From NCBI RefSeq assembly GCF_014490445.1, contig NZ_JACTUZ010000009.1, positions 1-64,000 of the forward strand: a stretch of 64,000 bases of DNA, written 5' to 3'. The notes beneath the pieces are model-generated. The model was not told where the DNA came from. It did no database searches and saw nothing but the letters and a program-made list of their open reading frames with translations. Position numbers and translations under genes: made by a program. This document shows, in pieces, positions 17,477 to 26,345 of this stretch. This DNA is from Pseudoroseomonas ludipueritiae (GTDB lineage Bacteria; Pseudomonadota; Alphaproteobacteria; Acetobacterales; Acetobacteraceae). Positions within the stretch are counted from its first letter, which is position 1. Every line of letters starts with the position of its first letter.

Positions 17477-18148
17477 ATGGCAAGGGCAAGCAGCCAGAGC
17501 GCGCAGAGATACCCCCTGTCCTCCATCCTGGGCACAGACGCTGGGGTCCGGCTGGCGCGCGAGCTGGCGCGGCATGGCGGCCAGCTTTCCGCTCCGGATC
17601 TCGTCCGTCGCACCGGTCTCGCCAAGGCGAGCGTGGCGAGAGGTCTTGAGGCATTGGTGGGGGCGGGCGCCGTGGACACGGCCGGAACCGGCCGGAGCGT
17701 GCTGTACCGCCTGCGCCCGGAGCATCCCCTGGCTCCCGCGCTGTCCGCGCTGTTCGAAGCGGAGGAGCGGCGGTTCCAGAACATCTTGGAGGGCGCCAGG
17801 AGCGCGGCGGAGGCGGCCGGGCCGGGGCTGGTGGCGCTCTGGCTGTTCGGCAGCGTCGCGCGTGGCGAGGACCGGGCGGACAGCGACCTCGACTTGGCGC
17901 TGGTGGGCGAGCCTGCGGCGTTGCCTCGGCTGGCAGACGCTTTCCGGGACGCGCTGGTGGCACCAGCCGGTAGGATGGGCTTCTCCCCCTCGGTGGTGGC
18001 GCTGGGGACCGACGACGTGGCGAGGCTGGCGGGCCAGTGCGACCCTTGGTGGATGGGCGTAACTCGGGACGCGGTGCCCCTGGTCGGCCAGCGCCCGGAC
18101 GACTTAGCTATGGCGCTCGCACGCGCCGCGGGAACAGTAGCCGCATGA
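17477..18148 (+). CDS. Winged-helix plus MNT nucleotidyltransferase antitoxin (MntA-like)
   Basis: 223 aa. Residues 20-80 form a winged helix (GGQLSAPDLVRRTGLAKASVARGLEALVGAG). Residues 118-150 carry the minimal nucleotidyltransferase motif GS-x10-DxD: G125 S126, D137 and D139 (LFGSVARGEDRADSDLDLAL). In MntA-HepT pairs this enzyme AMPylates the HEPN toxin to silence it. The stop overlaps the HEPN gene start (ATGA), confirming an operon. Fusion of a DNA-binding domain suggests the antitoxin also represses its own promoter. Confidence 0.85.
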   Translation: MARASSQSAQRYPLSSILGTDAGVRLARELARHGGQLSAPDLVRRTGLAKASVARGLEALVGAGAVDTAGTGRSVLYRLRPEHPLAPALSALFEAEERRFQNILEGARSAAEAAGPGLVALWLFGSVARGEDRADSDLDLALVGEPAALPRLADAFRDALVAPAGRMGFSPSVVALGTDDVARLAGQCDPWWMGVTRDAVPLVGQRPDDLAMALARAAGTVAA

Positions 18149-18567
18149 CCAGGAAGGGCGCGGCGAAGAGCGTCGACGCCACCTTCGGGACCGAGCGCCT
18201 GAAAATCGCGCGGGCCTACCTGAAGGCGGCCCGGAACGAGGTCCTGCTGGCGGAGGACGGCGACATCGGCAACCCCGCGATGTCCCAGATCGTCAACGCC
18301 GTGATCGCGTTCACGGATGCCCTGACGGCGCGGTACGCGGGGAGGGCGAACCAGCAGGATCACGCCGCCGCAGTGAAGGCGTTGCGCGACGCCCTCGGCA
18401 ACCGCCTCCCGACCGCCCAGGAAACCAACCTTCGTCGGATCCTGGGCGAGAAGGACGAGGTGCAGTACGGGACGCGCGCCCGCAGCAAGGCTGACGCCGA
18501 GGCCCTCCTGAGCCGTCTCGAGGAGTTCGCATTCTGGGTCGAGACCGAGATGGCGCGGCCGAAGTGA
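18145..18567 (+). CDS. HEPN-domain toxin (HepT-like)
   Basis: 140 aa, all-helical. The HEPN ribonuclease signature R-x(4-6)-H is present as R67-ANQQD-H73. The segment IARAYLKAARNEVLLAEDGD and the C-terminal LSRLEEFAFWVETEMARPK fit the HEPN four-helix fold. Its ATG overlaps the MNT gene stop, so the two are coupled. Predicted to be an RNase toxin neutralised by AMPylation. Confidence 0.82.
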   Translation: MTRKGAAKSVDATFGTERLKIARAYLKAARNEVLLAEDGDIGNPAMSQIVNAVIAFTDALTARYAGRANQQDHAAAVKALRDALGNRLPTAQETNLRRILGEKDEVQYGTRARSKADAEALLSRLEEFAFWVETEMARPK

Positions 18568-18576
18568 GAGGCAGCC

Positions 18577-18861
18577 ATGGAGACATTGATCTCGCTGACC
18601 GACGACGAGGCGGCCTTCGCGCGCTCCCTGGTCGAGAGCGGACAGCACCCCAGCCTCGCCGCAGTCCTCCGGCGAGGGCTTGAGCTTCTGCGGCACGATG
18701 TCGAGGAGCGCGACGCGGAACTCCGGGCACTGCGGAAGCTGGTCGAGCGGCGCAGTGCGGAGAACTTCGTCGGTCTCGCGGAAGGCGAGGTGGAAATCCA
18801 TGCGATGTTGGAGCGGAGGAAGGCGCGAGGCGCCAGGACGTGCTGCCCCTGGGCTGCCTAG
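18577..18861 (+). CDS. ParD-like ribbon-helix-helix antitoxin, orphan
   Basis: 94 aa. The N-terminus (LISLTDDEAAFARSLVESGQHPSLAAVLRRGLELL) matches ParD/RHH antitoxins; the following region (RRSAENFVGLAEGEVEIHAMLERRKARG) fits their toxin-binding tail. It begins ten bases after the HEPN stop. No ParE/RelE-like toxin follows; the next 450 bases contain only broken frames. It may be a solitary antitoxin or the remains of a pair. Confidence 0.72.
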   Translation: METLISLTDDEAAFARSLVESGQHPSLAAVLRRGLELLRHDVEERDAELRALRKLVERRSAENFVGLAEGEVEIHAMLERRKARGARTCCPWAA

Positions 18862-19066
18862 CGCACTGACGCCAAACTGACCCTGGGCTAGGCCAACGAG
18901 CACGTGGCCGAGTGCCGGGACCGCCTGGCCAAGGGCATCGAGACGGCCCGCAAACAAATGGACGACGGCCACAGCAGCGATAATGCAGCGGCGGTCCAGG
19001 GGTGCCCGCTTGCTTGCCGCGCTGGAGGCCGCCCACCTCACTATGAGCGAGGCCAGCCGCGCCTGA
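18862..19066 (+). pseudogene. Possible remnant of a small gene
   Basis: Protein-like pieces occur in two frames: ANEHVAECRDRLAKGIETAR after an in-frame TAG, then ARLLAALEAAHLTMSEASRA in another frame. Joined, they would form a charged helical protein. I cannot assign a family; it does not look like ParE. Weak evidence. Confidence 0.25.
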
Positions 19067-19107
19067 GCTGGCCGACGCGACCTTCGTCGCGCCCGTAGCA
19101 CGGCTGC

Positions 19108-19131
19108 GACCGGCTGGGGCTTCAGCCGGTC
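19108..19131. terminator. Hairpin, probable terminator
   Basis: Perfect 9-bp inverted repeat GACCGGCTG / CAGCCGGTC around a 6-base loop, between the toxin-antitoxin region and the SOS-controlled genes. No T run follows. Confidence 0.5.
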
Positions 19132-19258
19132 ATCACCGATTCGCTCTGTCCTCGAGATCCTCGTCTGCTGAGGCTGCGACCAAAAAGCAGGCGCCTTTAC
19201 AGTAATTTAGATCAAGCGGCTGGCTCCGTGTATCAAACGGACTTCCAGGAGCGAATAT

Positions 19259-19273
19259 GTTCCTGTTATGTTC
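19259..19273 (+). promoter_or_regulatory. LexA (SOS) box, GTTC-N7-GTTC
   Basis: GTTCCTGTTATGTTC is an exact match to the alphaproteobacterial LexA operator GTTC-N7-GTTC. It ends 35 bases before the ATG at 19,309, so that start and SOS control of the gene pair with dnaE2 support each other. Confidence 0.8.
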
Positions 19274-19308
19274 TACCGGCTTGTCACTTGCCCAAGGCCC
19301 GCAACATC

Positions 19309-19767
19309 ATGCCCGACGACGATCCTTCCGCCCCGCTCACTCCACCGGCCTGGATCGCCCCCGCGTTGTGGCAATCTCTCCTCGCAGCCCGGGAAGCCTC
19401 GTTGGCCTCTGGTCGCAGCCCCGACGAAGCCCTGGAAGCCGCACGGGCCGCCGTGCTGGCGGTCTGGCCCTCCCTGCCCGCCAGCCACCTGGCCGAAGCT
19501 CTCGACGTTCTGGCGAAGCGGGCGCCCTGCCCTGAGTTGGACCACGGTCACACCGGCGCCCCTGAGGGCGCGAAGCCGGTGCCGCGCGAGGATGTCGTCG
19601 CCTGCCTCGCCTACGCGCTGCGGCACGACGCCCGCGGCAAGCCGACCCCCGGCACCAAGGATTTGACGGCGAAGCTCGCTGCCGAGTGGATCGCCGACCA
19701 TCTGGCGCGGTCCCGCTTCGTCATCTCGCGCCTGCCCCCGGCGCCGCTGCACCGGGCCGGGGGGTGA
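19309..19767 (+). CDS. Unknown protein in SOS operon with dnaE2
   Basis: 152 aa, Ala/Pro-rich, predicted helical and cytoplasmic. It begins MPDDDPSAPLTPPAWIAPAL and contains ALWQSLLAAREASLASGRSPDEALEAAR and LAAEWIADHLARSRFVISR. No known domain is recognised and it is not ImuA or ImuB, which usually precede dnaE2. The ATG at 19,309 is chosen because the LexA box lies just upstream; the frame opens at 19,228, before that box. Its stop overlaps the dnaE2 GTG (GTGA), so both are translated together under SOS control. Confidence 0.72.
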   Translation: MPDDDPSAPLTPPAWIAPALWQSLLAAREASLASGRSPDEALEAARAAVLAVWPSLPASHLAEALDVLAKRAPCPELDHGHTGAPEGAKPVPREDVVACLAYALRHDARGKPTPGTKDLTAKLAAEWIADHLARSRFVISRLPPAPLHRAGG

Positions 19768-22700
19768 CCGGCTTCGCGGAACTCGGCGCCTGCTCCCACT
19801 TCTCCCTGCTGAACGGCGCCTCGTCGCCGCACGAGCTGGCCGCGACCGCGAAGGTCTATGGTCACGCCGGGCTCGGCCTCTGCGACAGCAACAGCCTGGC
19901 CGGGGTGGTCCGCGGGCATGTCGCCGCCAAGGAGATTGGGCTGCCGTTCGTGGTTGGCGCGCGCCTGCAGCTGCTGGACGGCGCCGAGTACCTGGTCTGG
20001 CCGACCTCGCGGGCCGCCTACGGCCGCCTGACGCGCCTGCTGTCCGAGGCGCGGATGTCGGCGCCCAAGGGAGAGTGCCCTATCACCCGCAAGGATTTAC
20101 TCGCCGCCACGGAGGGCTGGGCGATGGCCGCCGTCCCGCCGGTGGCGCCCGACGCCGCGTTCGCGCGGCGGCTGGCCCACGATGCGGCCGTGCTGCGCGA
20201 TCGGCTGGCGCTGCCGCTGTTCCTGGCGGCACCGTCCGTCCTCCGCGACGACAGCAAAAGGATGGGCCCCCTGGCGGAGATGGCGCGGGCGGCGGGCGCC
20301 GGTCTGCTGGCGACAACCGACCCGCGCTACCACCATCCCGACCGGCGCCGCCTGGCGGACGTGATGTCCTGCATCCGGCGCACCGTCACCATCGACAACC
20401 TCGGCCTCCATGCCCAGCCGAACGGCGAGCGATGCCTGAAGCCGCTGGCCGAGATGCGGCGCCTCTATGCCCGGCATCCCGAGGCGCTGGAGAACACGGT
20501 TCGCGTGCTGGAGGCGGCGCAAGGATTCAGCCTAGACCAGCTGCGCTACGAGTACCCGGACGAGATCATGGAGCCGGGCAAGACGCCGCAGCAGACGCTG
20601 GAGGCGCGGGTGCTCGAGGCGGCGGCGGAGCGCTGGCCGGACGGCGTGCCCGAGGACGTCCAGGGGCGCCTGCGCCACGAGTTGCGGCTGATCGCCCAGC
20701 TCGGCTACGCGCCCTACTTCCTCACCGTGCACGAGATCATCCGCTTCGCTCGCGAGCAGGGCATCCTCTGCCAGGGCCGCGGCAGCGCCGCCAACTCCGC
20801 CGTCTGCTTTGTGCTCGGCGTCACCGCCGTCGATCCGGCCAAGCACGACCTGCTGTTCGAGCGGTTCGTCTCCGCCAGCCGCGACGAGCCGCCGGACATC
20901 GACATCGACTTCGAGCACGAGCGGCGCGAGGAGGTCGTCCAGCACATCTACGACCGCTACGGCCGCGACCGGGCGGCGATCTGCGGCACCGTCATCCGCT
21001 ACCGCGGCCGCAGCGCCGTGCGCGAGGTCGGCAAGACCATGGGCCTGTCCGAGGACGTCGCCGGCCGCCTGAGCAAGCTGGGCTGGGGCCGCGGCGCCCT
21101 CTCGCTGCGGGAGGTCGCCCAACTCGAGGGCTTCCAGCCCGACGAGGATCCGCGGCTCTCGATGACGCTCGACCTTGCCGAGGAGTTGCAGGACACGCCG
21201 CGCCACATCGCGACCCATGTCGGCGGCTTCGTCATCACGCGAGGGCCACTGGTCGAGCTGGCGGTGGTCACCAGCGCCGCGATGGAAGACCGTACCACCC
21301 TGGAATGGGACAAGGACGACATCGACGCCCTCGGCGTCCTCAAGGTGGACGTTTTGGGCCTCGGGATGCTGTCCTGCCTGCGCCGCGGCCTGGAACTCCT
21401 CGAGGAGCACAAGAAGCTCTCCTTGAACCTGGCTAGCCTGCCGCCCGAGTGCGGCGCCACCTACGCCATGCTCCGGCGCGGCGACAGCGTCGGCGTCTTC
21501 CAGGTGGAGAGCCGGGCGCAGATGAACATGCTGCCGCGGCTGCGGCCGGAGAAGTTCTACGACCTCGTCATCCAGGTGGCGATCGTGCGGCCCGGCCCCA
21601 TCCAGGGCGACATGGTGCACCCGTACCTGCGGCGGAAGGCGGGCAAGGAGCCAGTGGAGTTCCCGTCGCCCGGCCAGGACCACGGCCCAAAGGACGAGCT
21701 GGAACGCGTGCTCGGCAAGACGCTGGGCGTGCCGCTGTTCCAGGAGCAGGCGATGCGGATCGCCATCGTCGCCGCGAAGTTCACCCCGGACGAGGCCGAC
21801 CAGCTGCGACGGGCCATGCAGACCTTCAAGCACACCCAGGGCGTGACGGCTTACCGCGACCGGCTGGTGGAGGGCATGGTCCGGCGCGGCTACCAGCGCG
21901 ACTTCGCCGAGCGGGTCTTCTCGCAGATCGAGGGCTTCGGCTCCTATGGCTTCCCGGAGAGCCACGCCGCCTCCTTCGCGCACCTCGTCTACGCCTCGAG
22001 CTGGGTGAAGTGCCACCACCCCGGCGTCTTCGCCCGCGCCCTGCTGAACTCGCAGCCGATGGGGTTCTACGCGCCCGCGCAGATCATCGACGACGCCCGG
22101 CGCCACGGCGTCGTCATCCTGGAGATCGACGTCAACGCCAGCCGCTGGGACCACAATCTCACGCCGGACCGGCACAGCACGGACGGGCTGGCGCTGCGGC
22201 TCGGCATGCGGCTGGTGGGCGGGCTGGCGGCCAAAGACGGCCGGGCTATCGAGGAGGCGCGGTTCCTCGGCAACGGCGTGCCCTACGCCTCCATTGCCGA
22301 GGTCGCCCTTCGCGCCGGTGTCGGGTGCCCGACCATCGAGGCGCTGGCAGCCGCCAATGCCTTCCGCAGCCTGAACCGCGACCGGGGCGCGGCGGCCTGG
22401 GAGGCGGCGGCGGTGGAGAGCAGGCAGATGGCGCTGTTCTCCGGCATGGACCACGTGCCCCTACAGGTCGAACCGGAGCCGGACCTGCCACCCGAGCGCG
22501 AGGGCGAAGGGGTGGTCAACGACTACGCGGCGGCCGGTCTGACGCTCGGACGCCATCCGCTGGCGCTGCTGCGCCCTGTGCTCTCCGAGATGGGCTGCGT
22601 CGACACTCAGGATCTCGCCACCCTCCGGCAAGGCAAGCGCGTCCGGCATGTCGGCCTGACCATCACGCGCCAGCGGCCCGGCGAAGGCAACGTGGTGTTC

Positions 22701-23024
22701 GTCACCTGCGAGGACGAGCACGGCACGGCGAACCTGGTCATCTACGACCGCATCGCGGAGCGCGACCGGGCGGCGCTCCTGGGCGGGCGCCTGCTGCTGG
22801 CCGAAGGTCGCGTCGAGCGGACGGAGGAGAGCACCGAGGTACCCATCATCCACCTCATCGTCGACCGGCTGGAGGACCGCTCCGAGCTGCTGGATAGCCT
22901 CGGCCACATCGGTGGCGCACCGGCCGGATGGGATCGCACCCTCGGGCACGCCGACGAGGTGCGGCGGCCGGAGCCCGGGTCACGGCGGCCGCGGATCGTG
23001 CAGAAGACCAGGGACTTCAAGTAG
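19764..23024 (+). CDS. dnaE2: Error-prone DNA polymerase III alpha subunit DnaE2 (ImuC)
   Basis: 1086 aa from the GTG that overlaps the preceding TGA. Order of domains: N-terminal PHP (ELGACSHFSLLNGASSPHELAATAK, with LGLCDSNSLAGVVRG), polymerase core with catalytic aspartates in DEPPDIDIDFEHERRE and the GRGSAANSAVCFVLG motif, finger/tandem HhH region, and a C-terminal OB fold (RHVGLTITRQRPGEGNVVFVT). The length is typical of DnaE2 rather than replicative DnaE1. It performs lesion bypass with ImuA/ImuB elsewhere; neither is beside it here. Control by the LexA box at 19,259 is inferred. Confidence 0.95.
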   Translation: MTGFAELGACSHFSLLNGASSPHELAATAKVYGHAGLGLCDSNSLAGVVRGHVAAKEIGLPFVVGARLQLLDGAEYLVWPTSRAAYGRLTRLLSEARMSAPKGECPITRKDLLAATEGWAMAAVPPVAPDAAFARRLAHDAAVLRDRLALPLFLAAPSVLRDDSKRMGPLAEMARAAGAGLLATTDPRYHHPDRRRLADVMSCIRRTVTIDNLGLHAQPNGERCLKPLAEMRRLYARHPEALENTVRVLEAAQGFSLDQLRYEYPDEIMEPGKTPQQTLEARVLEAAAERWPDGVPEDVQGRLRHELRLIAQLGYAPYFLTVHEIIRFAREQGILCQGRGSAANSAVCFVLGVTAVDPAKHDLLFERFVSASRDEPPDIDIDFEHERREEVVQHIYDRYGRDRAAICGTVIRYRGRSAVREVGKTMGLSEDVAGRLSKLGWGRGALSLREVAQLEGFQPDEDPRLSMTLDLAEELQDTPRHIATHVGGFVITRGPLVELAVVTSAAMEDRTTLEWDKDDIDALGVLKVDVLGLGMLSCLRRGLELLEEHKKLSLNLASLPPECGATYAMLRRGDSVGVFQVESRAQMNMLPRLRPEKFYDLVIQVAIVRPGPIQGDMVHPYLRRKAGKEPVEFPSPGQDHGPKDELERVLGKTLGVPLFQEQAMRIAIVAAKFTPDEADQLRRAMQTFKHTQGVTAYRDRLVEGMVRRGYQRDFAERVFSQIEGFGSYGFPESHAASFAHLVYASSWVKCHHPGVFARALLNSQPMGFYAPAQIIDDARRHGVVILEIDVNASRWDHNLTPDRHSTDGLALRLGMRLVGGLAAKDGRAIEEARFLGNGVPYASIAEVALRAGVGCPTIEALAAANAFRSLNRDRGAAAWEAAAVESRQMALFSGMDHVPLQVEPEPDLPPEREGEGVVNDYAAAGLTLGRHPLALLRPVLSEMGCVDTQDLATLRQGKRVRHVGLTITRQRPGEGNVVFVTCEDEHGTANLVIYDRIAERDRAALLGGRLLLAEGRVERTEESTEVPIIHLIVDRLEDRSELLDSLGHIGGAPAGWDRTLGHADEVRRPEPGSRRPRIVQKTRDFK

Positions 23025-23225
23025 GCCACCAGACCTGGTCCGCTTACGCCTCGAGCGCAGGTTGTTCCGGTAGCACCGCCGTGGACTGCCACCACGACGG
23101 AGGACACCAGGGTGGCCAAAGCGTGACCCTGGTGTTCTGCCATGAGATGGCAAAGCCATACGGCGAGCTTGGCTGTTTGTCGTGGCCGCCGCCTTGAGAA
23201 TACCCTGTCTGGCGTCGCAACACGG

Positions 23226-24431
23226 ATGACAGCCATGCCTCTGAATACCGACCGCTTCCTGGCAGACCTCGATACGGTTCGGCGCATCGGCGCCTACAAG
23301 ACGGGTGTGCACCGGCCGACGTTCAGCGCGGACGACATCGAGAGCCGCCGGTGGCTGGCCGGGCGGATGGAGGAGGCCGGGCTCGACGTCACGATCGACG
23401 GCATCGGCAATGTCTTTGGTCGGCATCGCGGCCCGGGCCCGCACCTGCTGTCCGGCAGCCATATCGAAACACAGAACTATGCGGGCTGGCTTGATGGCGT
23501 GCTGGGCGTGATCGGCGCGCTGGAACTGGCGCGGGCCGGACTGCCCGTCGACGTCTGCGCCTATTGTGACGAGGAAGCGCATTGGGGCGACTTCATCGGC
23601 AGCCGCTCTTTGATCGGCGAGTTTTCCGAAGCTGACTTGGACGCAGCCCGCAACCGGTATACGGGCGAGCCGCTACGCCCTGCCCTGGAGGCGGTGGGGT
23701 TGGCGGGACGCAAGCGCATCACCATCGACCCCGCCCGCTACAAGGGGGCGCTTGAGATGCATATCGAGCAGGGGACGCAACTGGAGAATGCCGGTCTCAG
23801 GATCGGCGTGGTCACCGGCATCGTGGCGATCCGGCAGTTCCGCATCACCATCACTGGCCAGCAGGACCATACCGGCGGCACCACCATGCGGGAGCGGCGC
23901 GATGCCGGGCTGACCGCGGTGCGGCTGCTGGGAATGCTCGACCATGAATTCCCGCGCGTCTGCGCCGAGCGCAGTGTCTGGACCACCGGCCGCATCGCGC
24001 TGGAGCCGAATGCGCCCATGATCATCCCCGGGCGGGCAGAGATCGTCTTCTCCTTTCGCGACCTGTCAGTGGACGTCATGGACCGGATGGAAGACTGCCT
24101 TCGTCGGGTCGTGGCGGAAAGCAACCGGCGCGAGCGCTGCCCGGCCGTGCTGGAGGAGATCGGGCGTTCCGAGGCGGCGATCTGTGATCCTGGCATCGTG
24201 AAGGCCTTCAGCGCTGCGGCGGAGAGCCTCTGCCCAGGGGCTTGGCAGGCTATGCCGAGCGGCGCCATTCACGACAGCCAGATCCTGGCGCGGAAGCTGC
24301 CTGTCGGCATGCTCTTCGTGCCCTCCATCGGTGGAATCAGCCACCACTGGTCGGAGGATACCAAGCGCGAGGATCTCATCATGGGAATGAAGGTGCTGGA
24401 GGAAGGGGCGCGGCGCTTCCTGGCCAGCTGA
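23226..24431 (+). CDS. Zn-dependent hydrolase, M20 hydantoinase/carbamoylase family
   Basis: 401 aa from the ATG at 23,226 (an ATG at 23,235 is also possible). Metal-binding motifs of the family are present: LLSGSHIETQNYAGWLDGVLGV (His and Asp), AYCDEEAHWGDF (Glu) and LEMHIEQGTQLE (His). The dimerisation insert with QQDHTGGTTMRERRDAG is intact. Members cleave N-carbamoyl amino acids, ureidoglycolate or allantoate-like amides. The SGSHIET variant in place of the usual GSHLDT/SHxDS makes the exact substrate uncertain. It stands alone. Confidence 0.87.
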   Translation: MTAMPLNTDRFLADLDTVRRIGAYKTGVHRPTFSADDIESRRWLAGRMEEAGLDVTIDGIGNVFGRHRGPGPHLLSGSHIETQNYAGWLDGVLGVIGALELARAGLPVDVCAYCDEEAHWGDFIGSRSLIGEFSEADLDAARNRYTGEPLRPALEAVGLAGRKRITIDPARYKGALEMHIEQGTQLENAGLRIGVVTGIVAIRQFRITITGQQDHTGGTTMRERRDAGLTAVRLLGMLDHEFPRVCAERSVWTTGRIALEPNAPMIIPGRAEIVFSFRDLSVDVMDRMEDCLRRVVAESNRRERCPAVLEEIGRSEAAICDPGIVKAFSAAAESLCPGAWQAMPSGAIHDSQILARKLPVGMLFVPSIGGISHHWSEDTKREDLIMGMKVLEEGARRFLAS

Positions 24432-24675
24432 AATGGAACTGGAGGAGGCATGAACCGGCTTTCTCCACTCTTCCAGTCAGTGTTTTGGTCAAGGTTCAGC
24501 TCCGTAGTGGAAGATGGCCCTTTCGGATGGTTCCACCTGACAGCGCCTTTCAGAACCTACGTATGCCCGCCAGGCTGACCCCGGCCGCAACGCCGTCAGT
24601 CCCGGCAATCTGACAGCTATGGGAGCGGACCATGGACGGCTCGCTGCCCGGCCAATGAGGGCCTACAAGTCACCC

Positions 24676-25140
24676 ATGTCGACAGGGGTGGTCGTGCGGA
24701 TCGGGATCGTCAAAGTGCCCGGAAGGGCCAGACCAAGGTCGCAGCCATCAGTGGCCTGCGGGCAAGGCCGTTCTTCCTTACTGCCTCGGGTCTGGGTCTC
24801 CGCTGCCCGCTGGGTTCTCCTCGCCGGTGTCCTGGCTGTGCCCTTCCCCGCTGCTGCCGCACCGACCAGCTGTCCGGAGCATTTCGCGTCCGGTAAGGCG
24901 CCCGACATCGTCCGCCCGGCTCTTGCTGCGCAGGTCATCACCATCGAGAACCGGCTGGACCGGGTGTCGCTGTACGGCTCGCCCGACCTCACGCGCGACC
25001 GGCAGGGTCTGGAGGACGCCCGGCGCCTTCGGGCGCTGCTAGAGGCAGTCGTACAGGTGCTCGAGGGCGAAGGGGACCGGCTGCCGGACAAGGACCAGGG
25101 CAAGCCGAACGTGCCTCAGGTCAGTAACCCATTCGGCTGA
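24676..25140 (+). CDS. Putative secreted hypothetical protein
   Basis: About 154 aa if started at 24,676; the frame opens at 24,619 and later starts are possible. A signal-peptide-like stretch occurs mid-protein (SAARWVLLAGVLAVPFPAAAA with cleavage near APTSC), which argues that the true start lies closer to it. The mature part (CPEHFASGKAPDIVRPALAAQVITIENRLDRVSLYG) is charged and ends in DKDQGKPNVPQVSNPFG. No family recognised. Confidence 0.45.
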   Translation: MSTGVVVRIGIVKVPGRARPRSQPSVACGQGRSSLLPRVWVSAARWVLLAGVLAVPFPAAAAPTSCPEHFASGKAPDIVRPALAAQVITIENRLDRVSLYGSPDLTRDRQGLEDARRLRALLEAVVQVLEGEGDRLPDKDQGKPNVPQVSNPFG

Positions 25141-25319
25141 CACTTACATCGGGAGCCCCTGTCGCAGCCGCTTCGCGCCCACAGCTGCCATCCAAGCGGC
25201 TCCCCTGCCTGCCCAGGAACGGACATAAACCACTGGGTACGCCTCATGCCCCAACGAGCACCTCTGGTCAGTCCCCCTTCCAACGGCGGAGTTTCGGATT
25301 ACACCGTGTCGTCACCGCG

Positions 25320-26246
25320 TTACGTTGGACCGTAGCGCCACGCCCCCGCCGCCCCCAATGCCACTTCAAAGGCCTCGCGGCCACACCCGCTAAGCCAGCA
25401 ACGAAAGGACATCAACCTAGGGTTCATCCTGCGGAGTTCCTCGAAGTTCGCATAGCCCGTCAATCGCCCCTCATCGACAAGATCCGTCAGCTTCGCCAGA
25501 AAAGGATTGGCCGCCAGCACTTCGCTGGAGAAGCGAGAGTAGCTGATCGGCTTTCCTGCCGCCTGGGTGAGCAACTCCTCTAAATCCTGGACTGTCACCA
25601 CGTCGCTTGCGATTTCGATGATCGAGCCCTCAAACCGCAAAGGGTCGGCGAAGAGCGCGGCGACGATCCTGCCGATATCTTCCACCGCCACGAGCTGCAT
25701 CGGCTGGTCCGGTCTCATGAAGAAGTTGAAGCAGCCTTTGTCCAGGCCAAAGCCCGGCATCATCAGCATCTCCATGAACGCCGCAGGCCGGATGATGGAT
25801 GTGGCGATGGGCAGGGTCCGCACATGCGCCTCGATGCAGGCCTTGCTGTCGAAGTGCCCCATCCCTGTCGGCTCGTCACCAACGGCGTTGCTGGAACTGT
25901 ACACAAGATGACGGACTCCGCTCTCCACGGCGATGTCGGCGATGGTGGTGCCGAAGCGCACTTCGTCCTCATCGCTCACGCCGTAGAGGGCGCCCTGGCC
26001 TGAACTCGGTTGCACGCTGAAAACGCCATGGACACCCCTCATGGCCGATCGGATCGAGCAGACATCCGCAAGATTCCCCTGCATTAGTTCGGCACCGACC
26101 TCACGAAGAGCGGTGGACTTTAATGCGTGGACGCTCCGCACAAAGGCACGAACCGGCCAGCCTTCCTTGAGGAGCGCGGAAGCGACCGATCCGCCCTGCT
26201 GACCGGTGGCCCCGAACACCAGGATCGGCTGCTTGTGGTTTGGCAT
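25320..26246 (-). CDS. NmrA-family NAD(P)-binding protein
   Basis: 308 aa. The N-terminal Rossmann motif ILVFGATGQQGGSVASALLKEG (GxxGxxG) and the following FVRS fit the NmrA/HSCARG atypical short-chain dehydrogenase group, used as redox sensors or quinone reductases. The catalytic Tyr-Lys pair of classical SDRs is not evident. GGAGG lies directly upstream of the ATG. It is divergent from an HxlR regulator, the common arrangement for redox/electrophile-responsive pairs. A decayed copy of its 5' end and promoter lies at 29.4 kb. Confidence 0.87.
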   Translation of the reverse strand: MPNHKQPILVFGATGQQGGSVASALLKEGWPVRAFVRSVHALKSTALREVGAELMQGNLADVCSIRSAMRGVHGVFSVQPSSGQGALYGVSDEDEVRFGTTIADIAVESGVRHLVYSSSNAVGDEPTGMGHFDSKACIEAHVRTLPIATSIIRPAAFMEMLMMPGFGLDKGCFNFFMRPDQPMQLVAVEDIGRIVAALFADPLRFEGSIIEIASDVVTVQDLEELLTQAAGKPISYSRFSSEVLAANPFLAKLTDLVDEGRLTGYANFEELRRMNPRLMSFRCWLSGCGREAFEVALGAAGAWRYGPT

Positions 26247-26269
26247 GGAGAACCTCCGTCGTTAAACAA

Positions 26270-26345
26270 AGGTTCCTCATATATACCCATGGAGAGCTGC
26301 CGGAAGACGGCACATTTTTCTCCCCCAGGCACAAGGATGATACGT
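26270..26345 (-). promoter_or_regulatory. nmrA promoter region, conserved in a second copy at 29.37-29.44 kb
   Basis: On the minus strand this stretch contains GTATCATCCTTGTGCCTGGG, then TGTGCCGTCTTCC and a TATATAT about 17 bases on, which may be the -10. The same string with few changes recurs on the plus strand at 29,375-29,442. Conservation of noncoding DNA suggests a binding site, perhaps for the divergent HxlR protein. A 12-bp palindrome GTTTGGCCAAAC is next to it at 26,344-26,355. Confidence 0.5.

Noticed and set aside
20532-22454. 640-codon minus-strand frame inside dnaE2
   Set aside because: Antisense shadow of a high-GC gene: no domain, His/Asp/Arg-rich composition, while the plus strand encodes a complete DnaE2.
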